Below are positions 50,508 to 60,311 of a stretch of 64,000 bases of DNA, piece by piece (the first letter of the stretch is position 1; the number at the start of each line of letters is the position of its first letter). The stretch is taken from the NCBI GenBank assembly GCA_900317625.1, contig ONHK01000001.1, positions 124,001 through 188,000 on the forward strand, written 5' to 3'. The translations under genes and the position numbers were made by a program. This DNA is from an uncultured Treponema sp. (GTDB taxonomy: Bacteria > Spirochaetota > Spirochaetia > Treponematales > Treponemataceae). The notes beneath the pieces were generated by a model that saw nothing but the letters and a program-made list of their open reading frames with translations, was not told the DNA's origin and did not search any database.

Positions 50508-53500
50508 GTGTTTTTAAAAAGTCTGGACATTTTTGGTTTTAAATCTTTTGCTGACCGAACACATATTGATTTTGCAGATGGAATCACCGCGCTGCTTGGA
50601 CCTAACGGTTGCGGAAAAAGTAACGTTGTAGATGCAATAAAATGGGTTCTTGCCGAAAACAAGGCAAAAAATCTGCGTGCACAGGAAAAAACAGACGTAA
50701 TTTTTAACGGAACAGAACGCCGCCCGGCTCTTAATGTTGCAGAAGTAACGCTTACAATGAGCAACGAAAACGGACTTCTTCCGCTTGAAGAATCAGAAAT
50801 CGCAATCAAACGCCGACTTTACAGAAACGGCGAGCAGGAATATTTTATCAATAACCGACCGGCTTCTTCCCGTGACATTGTAAAACTTTTTATGGACACT
50901 GGAGTTGGAAAATCTTCCTATTCAATCATGGAACAGGGACAGGTAAGCCAGATTCTTTCTTCCAAACCAGAAGACCGACGTTATATTTTTGAGGAAGCGG
51001 CCGGAATCAGCCGTTCAAAAGCAGAATGTGCAATTGCCGAACGCGAGCTTGAACAGACACGCCAGAATATGATTCAGATTGAAATGGCGATGGCAGAAAT
51101 AAAACGTTCCTATGACACTTTAAAAGTTCAGGCCGAAAAAACAAAAAAATACCGCGACTTAAAAGATAAGATTTTTAATCTTGAACTTGACATTGCCCTT
51201 TTAAAGCTAAGGACTTTTATCACAGACAAGGACAGGCACGAAAAGGAACTTGCGGACATCACAAAACGCAGGGATGAAGTGCGCAAGGAAATTGAGGAAA
51301 TCAACAACACAATTTCCGAAAATATGGACAAAGTAAAGGAAATGCAGGAACAAGTTTATTCCATGCAGTCTGAACTTATCGGAATCGGAAAAGAAAAAAA
51401 CGGCAAACTCGACATGGAAAAGCAGCTTTCCTCTCAGGCACGTGGAATAAAAGAAAAAATCGCCACGCTTGAAGTAAGAGTTTCTTCCGTTGAAGAAAAT
51501 ATCTCCAGCCTTCAGGAAGAAATTGATGAACAGGAAGCCGAGCTCCATCAGAAAGAAAAGAAAATCGCAGAAGTTGAAAAAAACATCTCGGACTTTGAGG
51601 AAAATATTGCAACTGCCGGAACACAGATTACGGCAAATAATCAGAAAACTGACGAAAACCGAAAAAAAATCGCAGAACTGGAAGAAAAACGCAAGGAAAT
51701 TCAGAAAGAACTTACGTCAATCACAGAAGACATTGTCGGAATGCTTGACGCAAAGCTGAAAGCCGCTGGTTTTTCAGAAAAAAATCTTGCTGATGCAAAA
51801 GAAAAAGTCCAGAACATACTTGAAAAATTCAAGATTTTTGCAGAAGGCCGAAAAAATGTCTATTCAGATTTTGCAAAAGCATCTCATTCCGCAGAAGATT
51901 CTTTGAGCACAGTAAATGGCGCCGCAAAGGATTTTGAAAAAACTGAAGAACTTATCACCGAGCTAAAAGATGCCGTTTCAGAATACGAGAATGCGTCGCC
52001 TGCGTTTATCACAGAATTCCTTTCGCCGGAAGGAATCATGACAAAAAAACGCGAGCTTGACAAAAAGGCTCAGGAAAATATTTCCCAGGCAGAGGCACTT
52101 AACGTCCAGATTGAAGAGCTTAGAAACGCAAATTCTGAACTTGCGCAAAAAATTGATGAATACAAGGAAACCTGCAGCAAGCTCCGCGTGAACAAAGCCC
52201 AGATGGAAACCCAGATTCAGGCGGCAATGCAGCAGGCTAGCCTTTTACGAAGAAATCTTGTTTCAGAGCAGAATTCCTTGCGGCAGGCAAACGAGGAACT
52301 TGAATCAGAAACAAAAAAATCCGAGGATCTGAACGAGCAGATAGAAGAAATTCAGCAGGATCTTGCGGAACTTGAACACAAGGGAACAAAACTTGCCGAA
52401 CAGCTGAAGGAACTTGATTCAAAAATCGCTGAAAACAACTCTAATGTTACAGGCAAAAAAGATACGCTCATAAAAAAACAGGAAGAACAGAACCGCTGCC
52501 AGGCACAATACGAGCGGCTCACGCTTTCTTTAAATTCTTCTGATACGGAAATCAGAAACCTTAAGCAGAATTTCCAGGAACAACATTCCCGGGATTTAAT
52601 GGAATTTGAAGAAAAAATGTTCAAAATCACAAAGCCTTCCGCGGAACTCAGGGAACAGCTTGTTTCTGCGCGCGAGGAGCTTAAATCCTGCGGTCAAGTA
52701 AATCTTATGGCGGTAGAAGAATTTGCAGAAGTAAAAGACCGCTACGAAAAACAGAAGATAAACTACGATGACACGCAGAAATCTTTGGACAATCTTATCC
52801 GCGTAAGTGAAGAAATAAAATCAAAATCTTCGGAAATGTTCCTTGAGACATACAATAAAATCAAGAAAAATTTCCACAATATGTTCCGCAGACTTTTTAA
52901 TGGCGGACGCGCGGAATTACGGCTTGAAGATCCGCAGAATATCCTTACTTCTGGAATTGATATTCTTGCCCAGCCGCCAGGAAAAAAACTTGAAAGCATC
53001 GGGCTTCTTTCCGGTGGTGAAAAAACAATGACGGCAGTCGCGCTTCTTTTTGCGACTTATCAGGTTCGTCCTAGCCCGTTCTGCCTTTTGGATGAAATTG
53101 ATGCCGCACTTGATGACAAAAACGTTTCGAGCTTTGTAACAACGCTTGAATCATTTGCAAATGTTTCTCAGTATATTGTGATTACCCACAACAAAAAAAC
53201 TGTAATGGGTGCAAGCACAATGCTTGGAATTACAATGGAAGAATCCGGCGTAAGCAAAATCATTGCGCTTCGTCTTGATGAAGATATCAAAGTCGGCGCT
53301 GCAATTGATTCTGACGACGACACTTTTGAAGAGGAAGATGTTCAGCCGGAAACAGATGTTTACATTCCGCCACGGCCACCAAAACGAATCCATAATCCAG
53401 ACGGAACAATAACCGACCCGGAAATTATACGCGTCCATAAAGAACGAGAGGAAAAAGCCGCCGAGGAACGAAAAAAAGCGCGAGAAGCAAAACTTGCAGC

Positions 53501-53573
53501 AGAAGCCGCAGAAAAAGAAAAACTCGAATCCGAAGCCGAAAACTCTGAAAATGTTGAAGGAGCAAAAATTTAA
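50508..53573 (+). CDS. smc: Chromosome segregation SMC-like protein, short and without recognisable hinge
   Basis: A 1021-residue ATPase. The N-terminal head has SLDIFGFKSFADRTHIDF, Walker A GPNGCGKSNVVDAIKWVL and the QGQVSQIL motif. The C-terminal head has signature motif LLSGGEKTMTAVALLFA and Walker B FCLLDEIDAALDD. Long coiled coils lie between. The centre (about 410-520), where the hinge should be, appears helical and lacks hinge motifs such as G-x-V-x-D-L/I. A charged, proline-containing tail of about 80 residues follows the C-head. The start is GTG 50508, behind TACGGAG. Chromosome organisation is the inferred role. Confidence 0.85.
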   Translation: MFLKSLDIFGFKSFADRTHIDFADGITALLGPNGCGKSNVVDAIKWVLAENKAKNLRAQEKTDVIFNGTERRPALNVAEVTLTMSNENGLLPLEESEIAIKRRLYRNGEQEYFINNRPASSRDIVKLFMDTGVGKSSYSIMEQGQVSQILSSKPEDRRYIFEEAAGISRSKAECAIAERELEQTRQNMIQIEMAMAEIKRSYDTLKVQAEKTKKYRDLKDKIFNLELDIALLKLRTFITDKDRHEKELADITKRRDEVRKEIEEINNTISENMDKVKEMQEQVYSMQSELIGIGKEKNGKLDMEKQLSSQARGIKEKIATLEVRVSSVEENISSLQEEIDEQEAELHQKEKKIAEVEKNISDFEENIATAGTQITANNQKTDENRKKIAELEEKRKEIQKELTSITEDIVGMLDAKLKAAGFSEKNLADAKEKVQNILEKFKIFAEGRKNVYSDFAKASHSAEDSLSTVNGAAKDFEKTEELITELKDAVSEYENASPAFITEFLSPEGIMTKKRELDKKAQENISQAEALNVQIEELRNANSELAQKIDEYKETCSKLRVNKAQMETQIQAAMQQASLLRRNLVSEQNSLRQANEELESETKKSEDLNEQIEEIQQDLAELEHKGTKLAEQLKELDSKIAENNSNVTGKKDTLIKKQEEQNRCQAQYERLTLSLNSSDTEIRNLKQNFQEQHSRDLMEFEEKMFKITKPSAELREQLVSAREELKSCGQVNLMAVEEFAEVKDRYEKQKINYDDTQKSLDNLIRVSEEIKSKSSEMFLETYNKIKKNFHNMFRRLFNGGRAELRLEDPQNILTSGIDILAQPPGKKLESIGLLSGGEKTMTAVALLFATYQVRPSPFCLLDEIDAALDDKNVSSFVTTLESFANVSQYIVITHNKKTVMGASTMLGITMEESGVSKIIALRLDEDIKVGAAIDSDDDTFEEEDVQPETDVYIPPRPPKRIHNPDGTITDPEIIRVHKEREEKAAEERKKAREAKLAAEAAEKEKLESEAENSENVEGAKI

Positions 53574-53944
53574 TGGTTGATTTTCAGCAAATTTCAGAAA
53601 AAATCCAAAATTTTCTGCAAGAAAATGCAAAAAAAACAATCATTGTCTGTGCTCTTTTGATTCTGATGGTTTTATGCGCAATTATTTCGTTGTGCGCTGG
53701 AAATTCAAAGACAAAAGAGAAACAAAAAGTTGCGGAAGAACCGAAGCTTGTGCTGGATCAGCCACTGCAAATTCCGTCCGCGCCTTCAATTCCAGACGGC
53801 TACATAACGACCAGAAAAACTGAAAAAAAATGGTCACAGAAAGAAATTGAAAAATGGTTCACTTTGCCTGATGAAGGTGAAGTTGAAAAACTCAGCGAGT
53901 CAAACGACAGGATTATTAACGATATTATTGGAGCTGCTCCATGA
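53573..53944 (+). CDS. Single-pass membrane protein of unknown function
   Basis: A 123-residue protein with one transmembrane helix at about 22-43 (TIIVCALLILMVLCAIISLC), a short cytoplasmic N-terminus and a proline-rich then charged outer region (KKWSQKEIEKWFTLPDEGEVEKL). I do not recognise the family. Its ATG shares a base with the smc stop (TAATG) and its own stop overlaps the next ATG, so it is translationally coupled in a smc-unknown-lipoprotein unit. Confidence 0.7.
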   Translation: MVDFQQISEKIQNFLQENAKKTIIVCALLILMVLCAIISLCAGNSKTKEKQKVAEEPKLVLDQPLQIPSAPSIPDGYITTRKTEKKWSQKEIEKWFTLPDEGEVEKLSESNDRIINDIIGAAP

Positions 53945-55539
53945 AAATTTTTAAGAAAATTGCGTTTTTACAAATTTTTGCCTTATCATTGATATTATTT
54001 TCGTGCGCCTCAACACCAAAAACAGAAGAAAATTTCCCGGAAACGAATATTTCCGGCGGAGAAATTCCAGAAACTGAAAATTCTCTGCCAGATGAAAACA
54101 GTAGCGATTCCGCAGAACCAGAATTTTCTGATTCTGAAAACACAGATAATAATTCCGCACAGGATTTTTCAGACTTAACAGAGCCACTGACAGAAGAACA
54201 GAATCCTGAGCTGCCTGAACTTCCAGAACTTTCACCGGAAGCAGAAACTGCAGAAAGCACAAAAGAGCCTTCCTCAATTTTGGAGCCACAGGTAAAGGAC
54301 GAGCCTTCTGTTGAAAAAGACAAAACCGACCAGAACCAAAATAATTCAGAAAATGCCTTAACAGACGAAAACGGTTCCAGCGGACAAAATATTTTGCCGA
54401 AACAAGATTCCCATGCGCAAACTGAAAACGCAGAATCTTCTTCAGAGCAAAATAAAACCCCGGATGATTCAAACTCTGAAAACACAAATACAACAGATAT
54501 AATAGAAGAAAATTCAAATTTCTCAGAAAATTCGGAACAGATGCCTTCAGAAGAAACGCGAAAACCGTCACGCTCTGTCACAATCAAAAAAAATCAGAAT
54601 ATCGACATTATCTATCCTGGAAAAGGCTGGATTTATCAGGGAAATATTGACGAAAACGGAAATGTTGACAGCAGAAACAGAAATTTCATTTTTGGCGGAA
54701 GAAAACTTGGCGGCAAAGACACTTCATTCACGTTGCGCTCTAGGAATCCAGGAACATATCTTCTTCATTTCTTTAAAAATGACACGCTGACTGGAAAATA
54801 CATTGATGATTTTCTGGAAGTGATTGTTCAAAACGAAAACAGCGATTCCGCTGAACACATAACTGTTCCAGATTATGCAGAGGTTGTTCCTCCAAAAGTT
54901 TCGATAACTGCGGAAACTGCAAAAATCAAGGAACAAAAAAACGTGAATACAGTGCAGCCGGCTGAAACAGAAGCTAAAAATGCCGCTGAAACAAAAACTG
55001 AACAAAAAAGTTATTCGTCTGGCATAAAAAACAGTACGGAAAATTCAAAAAACTCAGATATTGATACAATAATCCAGACAACAGAATCAGCGCCTGGAAC
55101 ATCTTCGCCAAGTGTAAAAACAGGAACTTCCGCAAAAAACGCTGCTGGCTCAAGAACTCAAAGTTCAAGCAATTTTTCTGCGGTGGACGAAACTGCGGAT
55201 TCAGGAAAATCAGCCGGTTCTGCGGAAAACCAATCTGAATCTCTGGAAAATATGGGCCAGGATTCGCTCCTTGAACTTGCAAAAAAATATTACAACGAAA
55301 AAAAATATCAGCAGGCATTTTCTGTTATCTCAAAGTTTTTTGATAAAGCAACAGAACGGCTTGATGAAGGACTTTTTCTTCAGGGACAAATTCTTGAGGA
55401 AAAATCACCGGTTCAGAATATAAAAAGCGCAATTGAATCCTACGATTTGGTTGTAAACAATTATCCTGCAAGTCCTTTGTGGGACAAGGCAAACAAACGC
55501 AGCATATTCTTAAAGCGATTTTATATAAATATACGATAA
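53941..55539 (+). CDS. Acidic lipoprotein with C-terminal TPR-like region
   Basis: A 532-residue lipoprotein. Signal peptide MKIFKKIAFLQIFALSLILFSC ends in a lipobox Cys. Residues about 25-210 are a low-complexity Glu/Ser/Asn/Pro spacer. Residues about 215-300 form a beta-rich domain (IDIIYPGKGWIYQGNIDENG, FIFGGRKLGG). After another low-complexity stretch, the last 100 residues are helical repeats (LLELAKKYYNEKKYQQAFSVISKFFDKA, AIESYDLVVNNYPASPLWDKANKR) resembling BamD/YbgF-type TPRs. An envelope scaffold role is inferred. It is not identical in layout to BamD. Confidence 0.75.
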   Translation: MKIFKKIAFLQIFALSLILFSCASTPKTEENFPETNISGGEIPETENSLPDENSSDSAEPEFSDSENTDNNSAQDFSDLTEPLTEEQNPELPELPELSPEAETAESTKEPSSILEPQVKDEPSVEKDKTDQNQNNSENALTDENGSSGQNILPKQDSHAQTENAESSSEQNKTPDDSNSENTNTTDIIEENSNFSENSEQMPSEETRKPSRSVTIKKNQNIDIIYPGKGWIYQGNIDENGNVDSRNRNFIFGGRKLGGKDTSFTLRSRNPGTYLLHFFKNDTLTGKYIDDFLEVIVQNENSDSAEHITVPDYAEVVPPKVSITAETAKIKEQKNVNTVQPAETEAKNAAETKTEQKSYSSGIKNSTENSKNSDIDTIIQTTESAPGTSSPSVKTGTSAKNAAGSRTQSSSNFSAVDETADSGKSAGSAENQSESLENMGQDSLLELAKKYYNEKKYQQAFSVISKFFDKATERLDEGLFLQGQILEEKSPVQNIKSAIESYDLVVNNYPASPLWDKANKRSIFLKRFYINIR

Positions 55540-55565
55540 ACAGGTAAATAATTTTGGAGGATTCC

Positions 55566-56189
55566 ATGAAAAAAGGAATAAAATTAATTTGTTCAGCATT
55601 TGCATTGTCGCTCATTTTTTCCTCGTGCTACATAAACCGGGAAAATGAATCAAAAAAGACAATAACTGTAAGCGGTGAAGGAACAATAACCTCAAGCCCA
55701 GATACTGCTGAAATCGATTTTACAGTTGTATCCGCAGGATGGAGCGCAAAACAGATTGTTGCCGACAACGACACTCTTTCAAAAAGACTTACAGATGCTG
55801 TAAAAAATGTCGGTGTAAGCGAAAATGACATAGTTCTTTCAGACTGCACAATTTCAAATCCTTCAAACCAGTATGAAGCAAGAAGAAATATCCGCATAAC
55901 TGTAAGAAATATTTCGCTTGTTCCGGCTGTAATTGACTGCAAAGTTGGTGCTTCTATCCGCCTAAAGTCTGTTGCTTATGGTCTGAACGACACCGCTTCT
56001 GTAATGCGCAGAGCAAGATCCGCAGCTGTTCAGCAGACACAGGACGCAGCCTCTTTACTTGCAGGCGCAAGCGGTAGTAAAATCAATGGTGTGCTTGATA
56101 TTGCAGAAGAAAAAACTTCAACAACATCAACTCCAGACGGAAAAATCAACGTTACATCAGAGGTAAAAGTAACTTATTTGATTCAGTAA
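55566..56189 (+). CDS. SIMPL-domain (DUF541) lipoprotein
   Basis: A 207-residue exported protein with signal peptide and lipobox (ALSLIFSSC). The mature part is a SIMPL domain: KTITVSGEGTITSSPDTAEIDFTVVSAGWSAKQI..., NIRITVRNISLVPAVIDCKVGA, ARSAAVQQTQDAASLLAG, and a last strand VTSEVKVTYLI. The family is widespread in periplasms, with unclear function linked to oxidative stress and outer-membrane proteins. The start at 55566 follows GGAGG at 55556. Confidence 0.88.
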   Translation: MKKGIKLICSAFALSLIFSSCYINRENESKKTITVSGEGTITSSPDTAEIDFTVVSAGWSAKQIVADNDTLSKRLTDAVKNVGVSENDIVLSDCTISNPSNQYEARRNIRITVRNISLVPAVIDCKVGASIRLKSVAYGLNDTASVMRRARSAAVQQTQDAASLLAGASGSKINGVLDIAEEKTSTTSTPDGKINVTSEVKVTYLIQ

Positions 56190-56228
56190 ATTGAATCAAT
56201 AAAAAATCAAAACAAAGAAGAGGAAAAA

Positions 56229-57512
56229 ATGCTTGACTATAAATTTATAAAAGACAATCTTGAAGCTGTAAAAGAAAACATCAAAAACAGAAACATGAAT
56301 GCAGACGCGGACAAAGTTGTTGAACTTTACGACAAACGAACTGCGCTTGTAACAAAACAGCAGGATTTGCAGCAGCAAAGAAACGAAAATGCAAAGTCAA
56401 TGAAACAGAAACTTGACGATGCAAAACGACAGGAATTGATTCTAGCTGGTAAAAAAATCAAGGAAGATATTGCAGAAGTTGAAAAAGAGCTTGCGCAGGT
56501 TGAAATTGATTTGGATGCCGCAGCCCGACAGATTCCAAATATGATTCACCCGGATGCTCCAATCGGAAAGCTTGACACAGAAAATCTTGAAGTAAAAAAA
56601 GTTGGAACTCCTAGAAAATTTGATTTTGAGCCGAAAGATCATGTTCAGCTTGCAGAAGAGCTTGATTTGCTTGATTTTGATCGAGGAACTAAAGTTTCTG
56701 GTCCGAAATTCTATTATCTTAAGAATGAGGCTGTTTTCCTTGAGCAGGCTTTGATTCAGTATGCGTTGAACATTCTGAGAAAACATGGATTTGAACTTTT
56801 TATTACTCCGGATATTGCACGCGAGGAAATTCTTAAGGGAATCGGATTTAATCCGCGCGGAAATGAATCAAATGTTTATTCAATTGAAGATGAAGGAACT
56901 TGTCTTGTTGCAACCGCTGAAATTACGCTTGGAGGCTACCATTCTGGAGAAATTCTAGACAAGGCGAAACTTCCTTTGATGTACGGTGGACTTTCACACT
57001 GTTTCCGCCGCGAAGCTGGTGCTGCCGGACAATTTTCTAAAGGTTTGTACCGCGTTCATCAGTTTGATAAGGTTGAAATGTTTGTATACTCTACTCCAGA
57101 ACAGTCTGATGAACTTCATCACAAGCTCCGCGAAATTGAGGAAGAAATTTTTACAGGTCTCGGACTTCCGTTCCACGTTGTAGACACTTGTTCGGGTGAT
57201 CTTGGTGCTCCAGCTTACCGCAAGTGGGATCTTGAAGCCTGGATGCCTGGAAGAAACGGCGGTGAATACGGCGAAGTCACTTCAACTTCAAACTGCACAG
57301 ATTATCAGGCACGAAGACTTAACATAAAATACAAGGATGACGATGGAAAGAACAAATACGTTCACACATTGAACGGAACTGCAATCGCTGTAGGACGGGC
57401 AATGCTTGCAATCCTTGAAAACTATCAGAATGAGGATGGTTCTGTAACAATTCCACCAGCACTTGTTCCTTTGTGCGGATTTGACAAAATCGAACCTAAA
57501 AACAAAAAATAA
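56229..57512 (+). CDS. serS: Seryl-tRNA synthetase
   Basis: Class II aminoacyl-tRNA synthetase, 427 residues. The N-terminal coiled-coil tRNA-binding arm (about 25-105), motif 1 region, motif 2 LSHCFRREAGAAGQFSKGLYRVHQFDKVE and motif 3 NGTAIAVGRAMLAILENYQN are intact. The serine-binding TAEITLGGYH (usually TAE) and STSNCTDYQARR motifs fit bacterial SerRS. It is 2 bases from the following permease gene, so the two are co-transcribed. Confidence 0.97.
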   Translation: MLDYKFIKDNLEAVKENIKNRNMNADADKVVELYDKRTALVTKQQDLQQQRNENAKSMKQKLDDAKRQELILAGKKIKEDIAEVEKELAQVEIDLDAAARQIPNMIHPDAPIGKLDTENLEVKKVGTPRKFDFEPKDHVQLAEELDLLDFDRGTKVSGPKFYYLKNEAVFLEQALIQYALNILRKHGFELFITPDIAREEILKGIGFNPRGNESNVYSIEDEGTCLVATAEITLGGYHSGEILDKAKLPLMYGGLSHCFRREAGAAGQFSKGLYRVHQFDKVEMFVYSTPEQSDELHHKLREIEEEIFTGLGLPFHVVDTCSGDLGAPAYRKWDLEAWMPGRNGGEYGEVTSTSNCTDYQARRLNIKYKDDDGKNKYVHTLNGTAIAVGRAMLAILENYQNEDGSVTIPPALVPLCGFDKIEPKNKK

Positions 57513-57514
57513 TT

Positions 57515-58648
57515 ATGCATAAAAACGAGTACATCAAGGGTATTTATTACATTCTTCTTATGTTTGCGATTGTTGCGCTGGGAGTTTTTTTTAAACTTTC
57601 TGTAAGTTTTACGCTTCCGGTAACAGTTGCAATCCTGATTTCCTGCGTCTTTTATCCAATTGTAAAACGCATGAACCAAAAAATAAAAATTCCCTGGGTA
57701 CTTGGCACAATTATAACTGCTTTTATTTTTGTAATAATTATTTCGCTGCTTTTAACGATTATCGGAACTAGCCTTACAACAATTGTTGGACAATATTCGC
57801 AGTACGAGGACAGATTTCTATCAATCTATAAAATTTTTGCTGAAACTTTCAACATTCAGTTCAATGAAGAGCTTTCTCTTTTTGAAAATCTGTGGAACCA
57901 GTTAAAAGTGCGGGAATTTGTCCAGTCTGCGGCAATTTCTTTTTCTGGAAACCTTATTTCTGTCACAAAAAGTCTTTTTATCGTTCTTCTTCTGAGCATT
58001 TTTCTTTTGATAGAAATGAAATCTGGACACGAAAAAGTTGACACAATGTTCAAAGGCAAAGTTCAGGGCCGGGTTATAACGATTGTAAAAAAGACAATCG
58101 CGGAAGTTGTGCGTTACCTTTCAATAAAATTCTTTATTTCACTTGCAACAGGAATTCTTGTTTATTTTGCCACAAAGATTGTCGGGCTGGATTTTGCAAT
58201 TATGTGGGCGTTCATTGCATTCATAATGAATTTTATTCCTACATTCGGTTCAATATTTTCTGTAGGACTTACAACACTTTTTGCACTGATTCAGTTTTAT
58301 CCGCATCCGTTCCCGATTCTCTTCGTCCTTATTTCAATGACTTTAATAAATTTCATTCTTGGAAACATTGTCGAACCACGAATTGAAGGAAAAAATCTGG
58401 ACATTTCGCCGTTCGTTATTCTTGTAAGCTTAAGTTTCTGGGGCTGGATGTGGGGCTTTGTTGGAATGATTATCGCGGTTCCGCTTATGGTGATGATTAA
58501 AATTATCTGCGAGAATGTCTCCTATCTTCACCCGATTGCAATTCTTATCGGAAACAAACCGATTGACACGCAGAAAGAACTTTCTGATGTTGAGCCGGAA
58601 ACAGAAACCGAGACAGAAGAATCTGAAGAGGAAAAAACGAATTCCTAA
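57515..58648 (+). CDS. AI-2E family transporter (PerM-like permease)
   Basis: A 377-residue inner-membrane protein with about seven to eight transmembrane helices. The family pattern is visible: paired N-terminal helices, a central amphipathic domain (about 80-140), GLDFAIMWAFIAFIMNFIPTFGSIFS and the conserved NIVEPRIEGKNLDISPFVILVSLSFWGWMWGFVGMIIAVPLMV. An acidic cytoplasmic tail (ETETETEESEEEKTNS) ends it. Members export varied small molecules or ions; substrate unknown here. It is tail-to-tail with the next gene. Confidence 0.9.
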   Translation: MHKNEYIKGIYYILLMFAIVALGVFFKLSVSFTLPVTVAILISCVFYPIVKRMNQKIKIPWVLGTIITAFIFVIIISLLLTIIGTSLTTIVGQYSQYEDRFLSIYKIFAETFNIQFNEELSLFENLWNQLKVREFVQSAAISFSGNLISVTKSLFIVLLLSIFLLIEMKSGHEKVDTMFKGKVQGRVITIVKKTIAEVVRYLSIKFFISLATGILVYFATKIVGLDFAIMWAFIAFIMNFIPTFGSIFSVGLTTLFALIQFYPHPFPILFVLISMTLINFILGNIVEPRIEGKNLDISPFVILVSLSFWGWMWGFVGMIIAVPLMVMIKIICENVSYLHPIAILIGNKPIDTQKELSDVEPETETETEESEEEKTNS

Positions 58649-58651
58649 AAA

Positions 58652-59584
58652 TTATATGAAAAGACTGCTTGTCGCTTTTTCATAAAGGAAGCGGCAATCC
58701 TCTTCCTGAAGCATTGTATAGACACAATCTGCGGCAAGTTTTGTTCCATCCTCATTTTTAAAGATATTATCAACTTTGCAGGTAACAAAAATTTTGCGCA
58801 CAACAGAAGGAGAGGCTTTTAGAACAAACTGCATTTCAACTGGATATTCAGCATTTTCAGAAAGCTCGAATGCAGCGTTTTTTTCAAAACCAAACACAAT
58901 GCGCTCGTGGTTCACAAAAAGAATGTCAAAAGGTTTCACCCTTCCCTGGACAGCCTCCACTTTTTCAATTTTCGGCATAACCATATAGCGGCAGATATTT
59001 ATCAGTCTAAGTCCGTTACCGGCTTTCTGCTTGATTTTAGCTTCCTTTACATATTCTTCCAAAAGGCTTTTCGCCTGCTGCTGTCGTTCCAGTTCAATTG
59101 AACTCCAGATTGGACGTGCAAAAAGCTCAAAACCATCAGCCGGAACGCACAAAAAACTTGTGTTTCCTTCATTGTTTACAGAAACAATCAACCGCGCAGT
59201 AAAATCATATTTTTTATTCACTTGAATGTCAGGAATTCTGTTGATTTCAGCTGGAATAACTAAAGCCAGACCAGAACTTACAGATTTCAGCATTGTGGAA
59301 AAATAAAGTCCCACACGGTTAAAATAAAATTCAACTTTTACAGGATTGTTCACATATTTTGAGATTGCCTCAGGCGTGTCCTTTAAAAGGATAATTCCTT
59401 CCTTTAAAACAGAAATATCTTCCGCTTTAAAGGCTACCGGCACAACCGCAGAATCAAGATTTTTTATTTCATCAGAATCGTTTTCGTTGCTAGAAATCGG
59501 AGTAATTGTTACAGGAACATTTCCATCAAGCAAATATCTAAGAACAAGTTCCCTTTCTATTCCTGTGAGCGGCTTTTTTTCCAT
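58652..59584 (-). CDS. YcgR/PilZ-like protein lacking the c-di-GMP motif
   Basis: A 310-residue soluble protein. The N-terminal 110 residues resemble a PilZN/YcgR-type domain (LLDGNVPVTITPISSNE..., VKVEFYFNRVGLYFSTMLKSVSSGLALVIPAEINRI). The C-terminal half has a second beta-barrel-like region (IVFGFEKNAAFELSENAEYPVEMQFVLK) but no RxxxR...(D/N)xSxxG pair, so c-di-GMP binding is doubtful. A helical segment with ELERQQQAKSLLEEYVKEAKIKQK lies between. I infer an effector-domain partner in motility or envelope control. It is convergent with the permease and 3 bases upstream of the lipoprotein gene. Confidence 0.6.
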   Translation of the reverse strand: MEKKPLTGIERELVLRYLLDGNVPVTITPISSNENDSDEIKNLDSAVVPVAFKAEDISVLKEGIILLKDTPEAISKYVNNPVKVEFYFNRVGLYFSTMLKSVSSGLALVIPAEINRIPDIQVNKKYDFTARLIVSVNNEGNTSFLCVPADGFELFARPIWSSIELERQQQAKSLLEEYVKEAKIKQKAGNGLRLINICRYMVMPKIEKVEAVQGRVKPFDILFVNHERIVFGFEKNAAFELSENAEYPVEMQFVLKASPSVVRKIFVTCKVDNIFKNEDGTKLAADCVYTMLQEEDCRFLYEKATSSLFI

Positions 59585-59587
59585 AAT

Positions 59588-60247
59588 TTACTTTCCCCAT
59601 TTTTTGATAAGAATTTGAGTTATCCTGAAATTTTCAGTTTTATCAATAAAAAGCTGAATATCAACAAACCCTTTTGAATTTTTCAATCTTACCGGCACCA
59701 AAAGCGAATCTTCCTCCACAAAAGGCTCGCCAAAATAATAAGATGAAAAAAGTTTTTTTTCAGAATCTGAAGGAAATTCCTCGCCAAAACCGTTTTTCCA
59801 TCCATTCTCAATATCGTATTTGAATAGAATCAGAGAGAAAACCGAATTTTTTGAAACAAGATTTTCGTCAAAATTCCATGAAATTATATTTTTCACAAAG
59901 TTTTCAACAGTTGATTTTGCTTCCGGGCTTATCTGCGTTGAATCAAGGCTTCCGAAACCGCTCAAAGATGGATAAACAGGCGGTTCATCAGCAGCAGAGA
60001 CAATATAAATTTCCGGATCAAGCTTTAAATTTGAAGAAATATAAGCCGATGTATTTATTTTTCTTGAAAGAACAGAATTTTCGATTTCACGCGACCAGAT
60101 AACGCTGGAATTCCGCCCTGAAAATGTCATCCGCAAAGTTTCACCTGAGCCGGAATTCAAATCAATCGGAGTTTCCGACGAGCATGAGAAAAATATTAAT
60201 TCTAAAAAAAACAAAAACGCAACAAAAAGCAGACTTTTTTTACACAT
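59588..60247 (-). CDS. Small lipoprotein of unknown function
   Basis: A 219-residue protein with signal sequence MCKKSLLFVAFLFFLELIFFSC and a lipobox Cys, then a serine-rich tether and an alpha/beta domain (TVENFVKNIISWNFDEN, SLLVPVRLKNSKGFVDIQLFIDKTENFRITQILIKKWGK). The C-terminal part suggests an NTF2-like or SnoaL-like cone, but I am not certain. It overlaps no neighbour and is followed by the YcgR-like gene on the same strand after 3 bases, so the two form one unit. Confidence 0.7.
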   Translation of the reverse strand: MCKKSLLFVAFLFFLELIFFSCSSETPIDLNSGSGETLRMTFSGRNSSVIWSREIENSVLSRKINTSAYISSNLKLDPEIYIVSAADEPPVYPSLSGFGSLDSTQISPEAKSTVENFVKNIISWNFDENLVSKNSVFSLILFKYDIENGWKNGFGEEFPSDSEKKLFSSYYFGEPFVEEDSLLVPVRLKNSKGFVDIQLFIDKTENFRITQILIKKWGK

Positions 60248-60264
60248 TATATCTTTTTAATTAT

Positions 60265-60308
60265 AACACATCCTTAAGAATTATAAAAACAAATCTTAAG
60301 AATGTGTT
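60265..60308 (-). terminator. Hairpin downstream of lon
   Basis: Minus-strand AACACATTCTTAAGA faces TCTTAAGGATGTGTT (15 bp, one G-T pair) with a loop of 14 bases. No U-tract follows, so termination strength is uncertain. Confidence 0.55.
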
Positions 60309-60311
60309 GCG

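Noticed and set aside
58652..59584. Calling the 310-residue protein a c-di-GMP receptor
   Set aside because: The RxxxR and (D/N)xSxxG motifs required for binding were not found, although the overall layout resembles YcgR.
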